Shown piece after piece: positions 25,168 through 34,221 of a DNA stretch of 64,000 nucleotides. Position numbers and translations under genes: made by a program. Source of the DNA: Richelia sinica FACHB-800 (GTDB taxonomy: Bacteria > Cyanobacteriota > Cyanobacteriia > Cyanobacteriales > Nostocaceae); assembly GCF_014698825.1 (NCBI RefSeq), contig NZ_JACJTT010000005.1:1-64000 (forward strand), read 5' to 3'. Position 1 is the stretch's first letter; the number at the start of each line of letters is the position of its first letter. Below the pieces are notes generated by a model, which was not told the origin of the DNA, made no database searches, and was given only the letters and a program-made list of their open reading frames with translations.

Positions 25168-27540
25168 TTGCCCCTTGGGAATCATCACAATAACGAGGAA
25201 TCCACCCATGAAAACCTACCCCCAACAATGCTGGTGAAGGCGAAGCAGTTATTAACCCAGGTGACGACTATTTCATCTGGAATGGTTGGCAGAATAGTCA
25301 TGGGCGAACGGCCATTTTACCGTCGCTTTTGGTTTTGGGCAGGTTTAAGTGTAGGTGGTGGCATTATTGCCTACAATTATGGCATCGCTGCCATAGACCG
25401 GTCATTACCGAATAAGGCGACTCTGAATGCGATTATCCGAGAACAAACTTTAACGATTAAAGCCGCTGACGGTACGGTTCTCCAACAACAAGGAGAAGCC
25501 ACCAGGGAACAACTTAAGTTAGAACAAATACCAGATACTTTAAAAAAAGCATTTATCGCCTCAGAAGACCGCAGATTTCAGCAACATAACGGAGTTGATC
25601 CCCAAGGTATTATCAGGGCAGTTTTAAGTAATCTGCGATCGCAAAACGTTGTCGAAGGTGGTAGTACCATTACTCAACAGTTAGCACGTATTCTCTTCCT
25701 CAAACAAGAACGCACCGTTTGGCGCAAACTGAAGGAAGTGCGGCTAGCCCAAAAAATGGAAGAAGAACTCACCAAAGACCAAATTCTAGAACGTTATTTA
25801 AATTTGGTGTACTTGGGTTCCGGGGCTTATGGTGTAGCTGATGCAGCCTGGGTATATTTTAGTAAACCTGTAGATCAACTCACTTTATCGGAAACAGCAA
25901 CTATTGCCGGACTTGCACCTGCACCGAATATCTACGCCCCTGATAAAAATCCTACAGCAGCATTAATGCGGCGGGATTTGGTTTTGCAGAGAATGGCAGA
26001 AGATGGGATCATTACACAGGCACAACAACAAGCTGCACTCCAGGAACCGCTGACCGTTAAAAGTAATGCACCCAGGCGCTTCCAAGTAGATTTTCCCTAC
26101 TTTACCATCTATATTCAACAAGAACTACCTAAGTATGTTTCCGCTGATGTTCTCGCTGGGGGAGGATTAGTGGTAGAAACTACCCTCAATCCCACTTGGC
26201 AAAAAGCAGCAGAGGCAGCTGTGGCGAAAACTTTAAGAAATCAAGGGCGTTGGGAAAACTTTAAAGAAGCAGCTTTAGTGGCTATTGACCCCCGCAACGG
26301 TGAAATTTTAGCCATGGTAGGGGGAAAAGATTTTACTAATAATCAGTTTAATCGGGTGACACAGGCCCAGCGTCAACCAGGGTCTACATTTAAAGGCTTT
26401 GTCTATGCCACAGCGATCGCTGCTGGAAAAAGCCCCTACGATAGTTATTTAGATGCCCCCTTGGTGGTAGATGGTTACGAGCCGAAAAATTATAGTGATA
26501 AATTTTACGGCTGGATGAATATGAGAGATGCTCTCACTCGCTCCATTAATATTGTGGCCGTGAAAATATTGATGGATGTGGGATTTGAGCCGACAATCAA
26601 ACTAGCCCATGATATGGGAATTAAATCAGAACTCAAGCCTACCTATTCCTTAGCACTAGGTTCCAATGAAGTAAATTTACTGGAATTGACCAGTGCCTAT
26701 GGTACTTTTGCTACCGAAGGTAAACATATAGAAGCCCATGGAATTAGGCGCATTCTCAACCGTCAAGGTCAGGTAATTTGGTCAGCGGATTTTCAACCCA
26801 AGCAAGTTTTGGATGCAGACAGCGCCAATATTATGACTTGGATGCTACGCAATGTCGTACAAAATGGTACTGGTGGGCCTGCCCAATTAAACGACCGCCA
26901 AGTGGCTGGGAAAACTGGAACATCAGATGAAGCCCGTGATTTATGGTTTATTGGCTATATTCCCCAAGTTGTCACAGGGGTGTGGTTAGGTAACGATAAT
27001 AACCGTCCTACCTGGGGAAGTAGCGGTAGTGCAGCTTATACATGGCATGAGTTTATGGAACAGGTCGTGGAGGGAATGCCTGTAGAAAAGTTCCCAAAAC
27101 GACCTGACTTAGAAAATCGCAAGGGCACAATTAAAGCTCAACCCATCAAAGCGAAAAGAATTAAAATTGGTTCTATTCAGGATGATGATGAAAAAACTAA
27201 CGATGATAATTCTAGAGATACGGATTATTCTTCCAGACGCAGACGCAGAAGGTCTTCTACTCAAGTAGAGGAACAACCATCGGAATCTACTCCTAGAAGA
27301 AGACGGCGTTACCGACAACAAGAGACTTCGGAACAGGAGCAAGAAAGACCAAGCAGAAGAAGACGCGATCGCTCCTCAGAAGCCAGTAGCGAATCTAGCT
27401 CCGGTTCCTCTGGTCGCCGTAGACGTAGCTCTACAGGAGATGCTAATCCACCTGCTCAAACCACTCCTAGGGGTGATTCCTCTGCTCCTAAACCTTCTTG
27501 GCGGGAAAGACTCAAGCCCAGCACATCTGCCGATAATTAG
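25168..27540 (+). CDS. Class A penicillin-binding protein 1A
   Basis: A 790-residue bifunctional peptidoglycan synthase. An N-terminal cytoplasmic segment and one membrane helix (about 50-72) precede a GT51 glycosyltransferase domain with E-D-R-R-F-Q-Q-H-N-G-V-D (about 132-143). The transpeptidase domain follows with S-T-F-K near 408, S-I-N near 454 and K-T-G-T near 590. The last 110 residues are a low-complexity tail of Arg, Ser and Glu with RRRRR runs. The start is a TTG at 25168, supported by AAGGAG nine bases upstream. It builds and cross-links the wall; the tail may bind acidic partners or the septum. Confidence 0.94.
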   Translation: MPLGNHHNNEESTHENLPPTMLVKAKQLLTQVTTISSGMVGRIVMGERPFYRRFWFWAGLSVGGGIIAYNYGIAAIDRSLPNKATLNAIIREQTLTIKAADGTVLQQQGEATREQLKLEQIPDTLKKAFIASEDRRFQQHNGVDPQGIIRAVLSNLRSQNVVEGGSTITQQLARILFLKQERTVWRKLKEVRLAQKMEEELTKDQILERYLNLVYLGSGAYGVADAAWVYFSKPVDQLTLSETATIAGLAPAPNIYAPDKNPTAALMRRDLVLQRMAEDGIITQAQQQAALQEPLTVKSNAPRRFQVDFPYFTIYIQQELPKYVSADVLAGGGLVVETTLNPTWQKAAEAAVAKTLRNQGRWENFKEAALVAIDPRNGEILAMVGGKDFTNNQFNRVTQAQRQPGSTFKGFVYATAIAAGKSPYDSYLDAPLVVDGYEPKNYSDKFYGWMNMRDALTRSINIVAVKILMDVGFEPTIKLAHDMGIKSELKPTYSLALGSNEVNLLELTSAYGTFATEGKHIEAHGIRRILNRQGQVIWSADFQPKQVLDADSANIMTWMLRNVVQNGTGGPAQLNDRQVAGKTGTSDEARDLWFIGYIPQVVTGVWLGNDNNRPTWGSSGSAAYTWHEFMEQVVEGMPVEKFPKRPDLENRKGTIKAQPIKAKRIKIGSIQDDDEKTNDDNSRDTDYSSRRRRRRSSTQVEEQPSESTPRRRRRYRQQETSEQEQERPSRRRRDRSSEASSESSSGSSGRRRRSSTGDANPPAQTTPRGDSSAPKPSWRERLKPSTSADN

Positions 27541-27585
27541 TCGAAATTAGTAACAATTCTTTATCACCCTATGTGTATAGAGATA

Positions 27586-27608
27586 GGAGTTTTTCCTCGA
27601 AAAACCCC
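27586..27608 (+). terminator. Weak terminator-like hairpin after the PBP gene
   Basis: GTTTTTC (27589-27595), a CTC loop and GAAAAAC (27599-27605), extended by G/C pairs outside, form a hairpin 45 bases past the PBP stop. It is AT-rich and only moderately convincing. Confidence 0.3.
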
Positions 27609-27694
27609 AATTAGTTCAAACTAGAGGGGGATGTAGGTGGTAGGCTAGTTTTATAGTTTGTAAAGAAATGTTACCTACCAGAGGTTTATTAGAA

Positions 27695-27916
27695 ATGCAG
27701 TTATTCCTTGAAGTAGCAGCCCCTGTAGCTGGCCCCCATTTTCCATTAGCTTTTACCCTCGTTTATGTAGTTGGTTTTATTGCTGCTGTTACCATTGGTT
27801 CCATTGCTTGGTACAACTCCAAACGTCCACCTGGTTGGGAAAGCAAAGAACGTCCTAACTTCGTACCCAAGGTAGATAAAGAAGAAACTCCTGGCTTAGG
27901 TGAACCCAAGGCATAA
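27695..27916 (+). CDS. Small single-span protein, possible photosystem II factor Psb35
   Basis: A 73-residue protein with one transmembrane helix (about 14-36), followed by W-Y-N-S-K-R-P-P-G-W-E and an acidic/basic C-terminal tail ending in P-G-L-G-E-P. This resembles the small thylakoid protein Psb35 (Synechocystis Ssl2148), reported to stabilise the CP47 assembly module and its high-light-inducible partners. The ATG at 27695 with AGAGG upstream is chosen; an in-frame ATG at 27668 would add nine residues. That it is a real, conserved cyanobacterial gene seems likely; the Psb35 identity is from memory and tentative. Confidence 0.65.
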   Translation: MQLFLEVAAPVAGPHFPLAFTLVYVVGFIAAVTIGSIAWYNSKRPPGWESKERPNFVPKVDKEETPGLGEPKA

Positions 27917-28071
27917 TTGGGTGATGGATGAACTGGAGATTTTAGATTTTGGATTGGCACAATTCAAAATCTAAACCAGTTTCTATATACAGGAAGAAGA
28001 CAGAAGTTACAGAAGTTGCAGGAGTTACAGAATAATTAATGCCATTGCTGACGAATTCTGGCATTTTTAAA

Positions 28072-28116
28072 CTCCTGTTCGCGTAGCGTGTTGGAGGCAT
28101 TGCTCCTTCGGAGTCA
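28072..28116. repeat. Dispersed GTTCGCG...CTCCTTCGGAG repeat
   Basis: A single copy of the interspersed family that shares CTCCTGTTCGCG(T/C)AGCGTG with the tandem array at 12083. Its right half contains the CTCC-TTC-GGAG hairpin. It lies in a gene-free 303-base gap between the Psb35-like and TerB genes, where nothing else is recognised. Confidence 0.8.
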
Positions 28117-28219
28117 CCGGTGAAAGTGCTAGGAGCGTTTTAGGGTGTAAGTTTGAGCATGGGTTAATTTGGTAACTTTCTTGTTCTTTGCTATATCTAT
28201 AAATTTGCTATCCATTCTC

Positions 28220-28642
28220 CTAATTTTGAACTTCTACCCAACGACGGTAAAGTTTTTGAATTTGTTTTAGTAGGGCAGTATAAGCAGGTTGATTAGCATC
28301 CCTAGCCTTGCTTAACTCTTCTAACTTGGCTAGTAGTCTAGCTTCTTCGATGGCTACTTCACCGTCACTGTAAATCAAGCCACTGATGGCTTCAATTAAA
28401 CTTTCACAATCTTCTAGACTAGGGCGATCGCCCAAATATTCCTTCACCCATTCATAACACTCTTTTGGCTGTACTGGAACTAGTTCATACAACCAAGGCT
28501 TAATTTCTGGGTCGGTAGCTAATCCCTTCGCTTGAGCTATTTCCCGTAAATACTGTCTTTCTTCTGGCTGGATTCTGCCATCAATCCAAGCTGCTCCAAT
28601 CAAGATTTTAACTAAATTTTTAACATTGGAGTTTTTAACCAT
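28220..28642 (-). CDS. TerB-like tellurite-resistance family protein
   Basis: A 140-residue all-helical TerB-type protein. The motifs I-D-G-R-I-Q-P-E-E-R-Q-Y-L (about 19-31) and S-D-G-E-V-A-I-E-E-A-R-L-L (about 95-107) are the two acidic, EF-hand-like loops of the family, which bind metal ions in some members. The ATG at 28642 is chosen over an upstream in-frame ATG at 28690, because AGGAGG lies five bases before it. The role is unknown despite the family name. It follows rsmB by 57 bases on the same strand. Confidence 0.8.
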   Translation of the reverse strand: MVKNSNVKNLVKILIGAAWIDGRIQPEERQYLREIAQAKGLATDPEIKPWLYELVPVQPKECYEWVKEYLGDRPSLEDCESLIEAISGLIYSDGEVAIEEARLLAKLEELSKARDANQPAYTALLKQIQKLYRRWVEVQN

Positions 28643-28699
28643 TTTTGCCTCCTCTATTAGATTCCGGCTTTTATCAAATGGTACAGTCATCGGCAGTAT

Positions 28700-30046
28700 T
28701 CACTCGGAATCGTTGGTTTTTCTTAAGCGCACCATGAAAAAACCATCCATATCTTGGTGATGAGGCCAAACTTTCAGCCCCAAGGAGGAAGTATTAGTTT
28801 CTACTTTCGGTAAGTTCAAACTAGGCAGTTGTTGCCAATGGGGATTTGCCGCTAAAAATTTGGCAATTACCTGTTCATTTTCCGCCGGATGGAGAGTACA
28901 GGTAGCATAAACCAAAACTCCACCAGGTTTAACAAAGCTGGCTGTATGGGTCAATAATTCCTGTTGAAGCAAGGCTAATTCTTTCACCGATTCTGGTGTT
29001 TGTCGCCAACGTGCATCAGCGTGACGGTGGAGAGTCCCTAAACCGGAACATGGGGCATCAAGTAACACCCTGTCAGCAATGTGGTGAAACTGGGTAAAAT
29101 GACGACTGTCACCTGTACAAATTTCAATGGATTGTAAATGCAGACGTTGGGTATTTTCTTTAAGTTTACGCAACCGAGAGGCAGTGCGATCGCACGCCCA
29201 GATTTTGCCCTGATCTCCCATTAACTCTGCCAAATGTGTAGTTTTACCTCCCGGTGCAGCACAAGCATCAATCACCACCTCCCCTGGTTGCGGGTCAAGT
29301 AAATGACCTACCAATTGAGCACTACTATCTTGGATAGTCCACCAACCCTCACGAAACCCAGGTAAATTTTGAATCGGCCCAGTATTACCAATTAACCTTA
29401 GACCTTGGGGAACATGGGGAATAGGTCTAACCAAAACACCAGCATTTTTAAAGGCTAATTCTACTTTTTCTACAGAACTCCGCAGAATATTTACCCGTAA
29501 ATCAATAGTCGGGGTTTGATTCATCCATTCACATAATTTTTCTGTTTCTGCTAACCCTAATTGGTCTAACCAAACTTGAATAATCCAGTCAGGAAAACTA
29601 TATAGAATCCCCAATTTTTCTACCGGATTTTCTGGTAATTTTAAAGGTTCCGGTGATTTTTCTACCAAGCGCAAATACTGACGCAATAACCCATTCACAA
29701 AACCTGTTAGTCCAGTAAAACCATTTTCTTTTGCTAATTCAACTGTTGTATTAACACTAGCGGAAACAGGGATTCTTTCTTGATAACGCAGTTGATAAAA
29801 GCCTAAATGGAGAATCGTGCGGAGGTCTTTTGGTTGTTGATTGGCTGGCTTAGTTGCTAACTGGTCAATTAGTGCATCAAGAGTGCGCTGTCTTCTCACA
29901 CTGCCATACAACAATTCTGTCATTAAACGACGGTCATGGTCAGGTAACTTAAACTTTTGCAGCACCCGATCCAGGGCAACATCAGCATAAGCACCCTTGT
30001 GAACATCTCGCAGGGCAATAAAAGCTAGTTGACGGGGGTTATTCAT
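28700..30046 (-). CDS. rsmB: 16S rRNA (cytosine(967)-C(5))-methyltransferase
   Basis: A 448-residue Sun/RsmB enzyme that methylates C967 of 16S rRNA using S-adenosylmethionine. The N-terminal 140 residues are a NusB-like RNA-binding helical domain. The catalytic domain has the SAM motif D-A-C-A-A-P-G-G-K-T-T (about 262-272), and two cysteine motifs, D-A-P-C-S-G-L-G and Y-A-T-C-T-L-H-P, that provide the nucleophile and release residue. Length and order are standard. A terB-like gene follows closely. Confidence 0.94.
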   Translation of the reverse strand: MNNPRQLAFIALRDVHKGAYADVALDRVLQKFKLPDHDRRLMTELLYGSVRRQRTLDALIDQLATKPANQQPKDLRTILHLGFYQLRYQERIPVSASVNTTVELAKENGFTGLTGFVNGLLRQYLRLVEKSPEPLKLPENPVEKLGILYSFPDWIIQVWLDQLGLAETEKLCEWMNQTPTIDLRVNILRSSVEKVELAFKNAGVLVRPIPHVPQGLRLIGNTGPIQNLPGFREGWWTIQDSSAQLVGHLLDPQPGEVVIDACAAPGGKTTHLAELMGDQGKIWACDRTASRLRKLKENTQRLHLQSIEICTGDSRHFTQFHHIADRVLLDAPCSGLGTLHRHADARWRQTPESVKELALLQQELLTHTASFVKPGGVLVYATCTLHPAENEQVIAKFLAANPHWQQLPSLNLPKVETNTSSLGLKVWPHHQDMDGFFMVRLRKTNDSE

Positions 30047-30173
30047 GGAATATAGGATTTCCTAGTCTAATGAAGTACAAAATTATCTACGGTTATCTGC
30101 GTCCATCTGCGTTTAATTATTACTGCTTGCACCTCACTTGAATATGAAAGATGACAATTTCAACTGGTTTAGA

Positions 30174-31109
30174 TTAATTGTGATTTGCATCTTGCCAACT
30201 TCCTGATGTAATCCATAATTTGTCAAATTTTTGGTTTTGGGCAACAGCTAGACAAGGTGGCATGATAAATTTTTGAATTTCATTAATTACTTCGCTAAAT
30301 GAATTCGGAGTTAGACCGATTCTCGATTTACTTAAAAAAGCTTGCCACTGCTTTTGCTTATCTGAACTATTAACAAATTCTTGTGTTAAGGCTAAAGGTT
30401 CTTGCATTGGTATTGCTGTTTTGCGCCTCTCAAAAGTTTTTTTGAATGCTTGACAAAGTAAGTTACCTTGAAATTCATAATTTCTGGAAAGAAACCAAAT
30501 ATCATAAAAATCTTTCATGCGACTATTTTTGATGCCTAGATAAACCATTGCTTGAAACTTTTCAGCTATGACTGTTTCACGAGGATATATTCGTAAAAGC
30601 GGTTTTGGTGTGTCTAAGATAGGTTCGATTTCTACTTCTTTCGCATCAGGTGTAACAGCGTCACCAAATCCAATATCTACTTGAATAGTAATTGGTTTGC
30701 TTGTACCCAATTTCCCTTGCAAATTAATTCTTACACCTTCATATTCTTGGTCTTCTTTTATGATTTTTCCTTGAACAGATTCAGGCAGAAATATAACTCC
30801 ATCTTCTGGACAATGAATTAAGCAAATTTCCTTAAATATCTTGTCTAAATCTTCAATTTCATTGTTACCAAAACAAAGTAAGTCTAAATCTTTCGTTGCT
30901 CGATGAGGCTCACCATTCCAGACTCTAAAAAGAGTGGCTCCTTTTAAAATAAATTTTTTTTGATATTGGGAGCGACTAATTCTATAAAGCAGCCTTTCAC
31001 CAAAATACCGCATTAACAAGTAGTTATAATCTTCTTTTCTTTCCTGACGTAATTTCTGTAATTTACCTTGGATAGAGGCTGCTATATTAGTAATCTTTTT
31101 TGAACTCAT
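30174..31109 (-). CDS. AbiEii-type nucleotidyltransferase toxin
   Basis: A 311-residue protein of the AbiEii/DUF1814 family. The nucleotidyltransferase signature is F-I-L-K-G-A-T-L-F-R-V-W followed by R-A-T-K-D-L-D-L-L (about 50-80), which contains the DxD metal site. A later K-x-F-Q-A-M-V motif (about 185) also fits the family. AbiEii enzymes act as toxins, some by adding nucleotides to tRNA 3' ends, and cause growth arrest after phage attack. Its start overlaps the AbiEi-like stop by four bases (ATGA). The catalytic motifs look intact. Confidence 0.87.
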   Translation of the reverse strand: MSSKKITNIAASIQGKLQKLRQERKEDYNYLLMRYFGERLLYRISRSQYQKKFILKGATLFRVWNGEPHRATKDLDLLCFGNNEIEDLDKIFKEICLIHCPEDGVIFLPESVQGKIIKEDQEYEGVRINLQGKLGTSKPITIQVDIGFGDAVTPDAKEVEIEPILDTPKPLLRIYPRETVIAEKFQAMVYLGIKNSRMKDFYDIWFLSRNYEFQGNLLCQAFKKTFERRKTAIPMQEPLALTQEFVNSSDKQKQWQAFLSKSRIGLTPNSFSEVINEIQKFIMPPCLAVAQNQKFDKLWITSGSWQDANHN

Positions 31110-31702
31110 CCCAATGACTCAAGATAAGGACGCATCACGTTATGTACTCGGCAGATTTTAGCATAATGCCATAGATCATCTATTGAGCATCTTTTTTCTT
31201 TCCAGCATTCTTGGAGGGCTTCAATAGCAACATCGAGACCAATTTTGTTGCGAAATTTAAAGCAATCTGCCACTGTTTTTGGCAAGGAATAGACACGAAC
31301 TGGAATACCTTCTACTTGATGTTCTTCTATGCCCTCTTCCAGTGATTTTCCTGACATATAAACAATTCTGAGTGGTAGTAGATCATCTTTAGGAGAACGG
31401 GACTTTTGAGGGATAGCAAGCCATACTTCAAAGGGTGTTTGTGTGGTTAGTTCATAGAAACTCAACGCAGATAGAAGACAAACCACTCCATTAGGAATTC
31501 TTGTGGCAGCTTCAGCTAGGGTATGATTTTTTGTAATATTCGCATTGGCAAAAGTGTAAACACCACGGGCCGAACGGATAAGTATTCCCTGATCTTCTAG
31601 CCGTTTCAGGTGTTGTCTGTGAATGCCTTTTGCTTGTATATCTTTTGCTTTAACTACTCCTAGCTTGCAAGCATAATTTACTATCTGCCGTTTTTTCGAC
31701 AT
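31106..31702 (-). CDS. AbiEi-type antitoxin/transcriptional regulator
   Basis: A 198-residue AbiEi-like protein. The N-terminal winged helix includes L-K-R-L-E-D-Q-G-I-L-I-R-S-A-R-G-V-Y (about 32-49). The C-terminal domain has N-G-V-V-C-L-L-S-A-L-S-F-Y-E-L-T and the T-V-A-D-C-F-K-F-R block typical of this antitoxin. It is expected to repress its own promoter and counteract the downstream nucleotidyltransferase in a type IV manner. The operon promoter should lie in the 268-base gap shared with the divergent ycf51 gene. Confidence 0.87.
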   Translation of the reverse strand: MSKKRQIVNYACKLGVVKAKDIQAKGIHRQHLKRLEDQGILIRSARGVYTFANANITKNHTLAEAATRIPNGVVCLLSALSFYELTTQTPFEVWLAIPQKSRSPKDDLLPLRIVYMSGKSLEEGIEEHQVEGIPVRVYSLPKTVADCFKFRNKIGLDVAIEALQECWKEKRCSIDDLWHYAKICRVHNVMRPYLESLG

Positions 31703-31970
31703 AGTTATACTGCTCTGTTTAACTACTTGACAACAATACTACGAAATTGATTTTTGTGACAAAACGTTGGTACTTGTTCATAAATGCCTACATTTTATCA
31801 CATTATTTTGGCTGAAAAGTAGTTATGGCATAGCTTTGAGATTTGTTCAGGTTGCTTGTGAGTGACTTGCCCTATTCTCTGCATCAGTCTTTGACCGCAA
31901 TGATATGAGGGTGCATTCTGTAAAATAGGTGTGTTCAGCGATAATATCAAACACCGCAGTAGCCAATAAT

Positions 31971-32498
31971 ATGCTCACAACGGCTGATTTTCTGCAATAT
32001 ACCCAATGGTCAGGCATTGCTACCTTAGTATTTGCATTCCTGGCAATCTTAGCTTTTGTCTTCAAATGGGGTATCCGCTTTCGCCTAGTGGGTACAACTG
32101 GCTTTATGATCGTCCTCACAGGTGGTCTATTTGCACTTTCCCTTGTACCTTTGAGTCGGACGGTGATTCCTGGTGCAGTTAAATACACCCTTGTGTATGA
32201 TAATGGTGCTACTGAAGCAGTAATTACTACCTCAAAAACAATTACCCCAACTGAATTAGAAGCCACTTTACGCCAAGCTGCGAGTAATCTCTATTCCCCT
32301 GGTCGTTTAGGTAGTAAAGGCAACAACTTCTTGACTGTTCGCGCCCGCACTATATTACATCCCGAACCAGGCTTATCTGTCCCATTATATTTGGGAGAAG
32401 TCAAGCGATCGCTCACCAGCCGTGACGACAGCACAATGGCTGTGGAAGTATATACAGATCAGTTTGCTAAATTACCAACACAACCAACCGCTTCATAA
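31971..32498 (+). CDS. ycf51: Ycf51-family protein (DUF2518)
   Basis: A 175-residue Ycf51 protein, conserved in cyanobacteria and some plastids. Two hydrophobic helices (about 10-31 and 42-62) are followed by a soluble domain containing Y-S-P-G-R-L-G-S-K-G and L-G-E-V-K-R-S-L. The ATG at 31971 is preferred to an in-frame GTG at 31929, which would add a hydrophilic 14-residue tail. Function is unknown. It is divergent from the AbiE pair. Confidence 0.85.
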   Translation: MLTTADFLQYTQWSGIATLVFAFLAILAFVFKWGIRFRLVGTTGFMIVLTGGLFALSLVPLSRTVIPGAVKYTLVYDNGATEAVITTSKTITPTELEATLRQAASNLYSPGRLGSKGNNFLTVRARTILHPEPGLSVPLYLGEVKRSLTSRDDSTMAVEVYTDQFAKLPTQPTAS

Positions 32499-32533
32499 TT
32501 ACGTGCGGGTGACGGGGAACAGGTGAACCAGCC

Positions 32534-32560
32534 CGGTCATGGGGGTTTACCCCATGACCG
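32534..32560 (+). terminator. Strong GC-rich hairpin downstream of ycf51
   Basis: CGGTCATGGGG (32534-32544) pairs perfectly with CCCCATGACCG (32550-32560) across a 5-base loop. It lies 35 bases past the ycf51 stop. There is no T-run, so rho-independent termination is uncertain. The rest of the gap to 33030 holds one dispersed repeat and no gene that can be supported. Confidence 0.45.
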
Positions 32561-32564
32561 ACTG

Positions 32565-32604
32565 GCGTTCGCGTAGCTTGCTGGAGGCATTACTCCGAAG
32601 GAGT
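32565..32604. repeat. Dispersed GCGTTCGCGTAGC...CTCCGAAGGAG repeat
   Basis: A single interspersed copy related to the elements at 12083, 28072 and 46723. It ends with the ACTCC-GAA-GGAGT hairpin, and its left half keeps GTTCGCGTAGC. Confidence 0.75.
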
Positions 32605-33030
32605 GATAGGTAACATGTATCTATGTCTTCTTCTAGAGAAACATCCTGTAAATAGAGGATGATAGGATTTTTTTGTCAAGCACAATACAATAAAGATTAT
32701 TTTTAGATTAAGATATTAACACTTTAGAATTTTTACTCATGGAAAGAGTTTTATGCGCTGGGAGGTATTGGGCATCATGGGCTATTCCCCAAATCCCACT
32801 CCCTCGTCGGTAATTAGCAACTGCTTTTCCAGAGTATTTGATAGTGGTAATGTTATTTAGTTATACGGTAATTCAAAACTTTGATACTTGGAAAATACAG
32901 ACTCATGGTGAGCATCGAGTCCAATTTTACTATCTATATGTTTTATCAAGTTGTCTAATCAGGGTGGTAGCTAGCATTCTTAGCCATAGTCGTATAGGGC
33001 AAATATCAAGGTTTTGACAGACGAATCATC

Positions 33031-34221
33031 ATGCCTAATCAACTTTCTACTCAAACTTTGTCTAATCAAACTTCTAGTCCGTTCTTGACGCTGGCAGTTT
33101 CCCCAGCAAAAGTGATTCGCGGTGCAGGTGTTTTGGCATCTGTAGCGGCAGAAATTGCCCAATTAGGTACTAAACCGCTAATTGTGGCAGGAAATCGCAC
33201 TCTCAACATTAGTCAGGAGAGTTTACAACCGCTGTTTCAAGCCCAACAATTACAAAGTCTTGCGGCTTCCTATGGTGCAGATTGCTGTGAAGTCAGTCTC
33301 AAAGCTCTACGCAAGGCAGCCAAGGAACATAAAGCAGATGTCATTATCGGTGTGGGTGGTGGTAAAGCACTGGATACCGCTAAATTAGTTGCCCATCAGT
33401 TGCAATTACCAGTGGTGACTATTCCTACTTCTGCCGCTACCTGTGCAGCTTGGACAGCTTTGTCAAACGTTTATTCAGAAACCGGGGCTTTTCTCTATGA
33501 TGTGGCCCTGTCTCGTTGCCCTGATTTGCTGATTCTCGATTATGATTTAATTCAAACTGCACCGCAACGAACTTTGGTAGCAGGAATTGGGGATGCGATC
33601 GCTAAATGGTATGAAGCCTCTGTCAGCAGTGGACACCTCCAGCAAACCCTGATTATTGCTGCTGTCCAACAAGCGCGGATTTTACGAGATATCCTGTTGC
33701 AAAAATCCGCAGCAGCTTTACAATCTCCAGGAAGCGAAGTTTGGCAAGAAGTAGTAGATGCCACTGTACTTTTAGCTGGTGTGATTGGGGGACTCGGTGG
33801 GGCCCAATGTCGTACTGTTGCTGCCCACGCTGTTCATAATGGCTTGACTCATATTGCCGGACACACCAGCATTCACGGTGAAAAAGTCGCCTATGGAATT
33901 TTGGTACAACTACGGCTAGAGGAGATGGTTCTTGGTAATCAACTTGCTACCACCGCACGGCAACAATTGTTGAAATTTTACGCAGAGATTGGACTACCAA
34001 AAAATTTAGCAGATTTGGGATTAGGTAATATCACTTTGAGTGAGTTACAAACATCTGCGGAAATTACTTTAGCACCTAATTCTGATATCCATCGTCTACC
34101 CTTCAAAGTGGCGTTGGAACAATTAATGGCAGCAATGGTTTCTACCACTGCACCTATCGATAATCGTGAAGTAAATAATCGTGTTTCCACCAGGGCAATG
34201 AGTGAAGAGGTGACAGAATGA
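33031..34221 (+). CDS. Iron-containing alcohol/glycerol dehydrogenase family protein
   Basis: A 396-residue GldA-like member of the metal-dependent dehydrogenase family. The NAD-binding G-V-G-G-G-K-A-L-D-T-A-K (about 109-120) is clear, as is the P-T-S-A-A-T-C-A-A motif. Metal-ligand histidines lie in H-A-V-H-N-G-L-T-H and G-H-T-S-I-H-G-E-K-V (about 268-290). The substrate is unknown; the glycerol dehydrogenase branch is suggested by the motif spacing. Its stop overlaps the start of an aminotransferase gene by four bases (ATGA), so the two proteins likely work in one pathway. Confidence 0.85.
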   Translation: MPNQLSTQTLSNQTSSPFLTLAVSPAKVIRGAGVLASVAAEIAQLGTKPLIVAGNRTLNISQESLQPLFQAQQLQSLAASYGADCCEVSLKALRKAAKEHKADVIIGVGGGKALDTAKLVAHQLQLPVVTIPTSAATCAAWTALSNVYSETGAFLYDVALSRCPDLLILDYDLIQTAPQRTLVAGIGDAIAKWYEASVSSGHLQQTLIIAAVQQARILRDILLQKSAAALQSPGSEVWQEVVDATVLLAGVIGGLGGAQCRTVAAHAVHNGLTHIAGHTSIHGEKVAYGILVQLRLEEMVLGNQLATTARQQLLKFYAEIGLPKNLADLGLGNITLSELQTSAEITLAPNSDIHRLPFKVALEQLMAAMVSTTAPIDNREVNNRVSTRAMSEEVTE

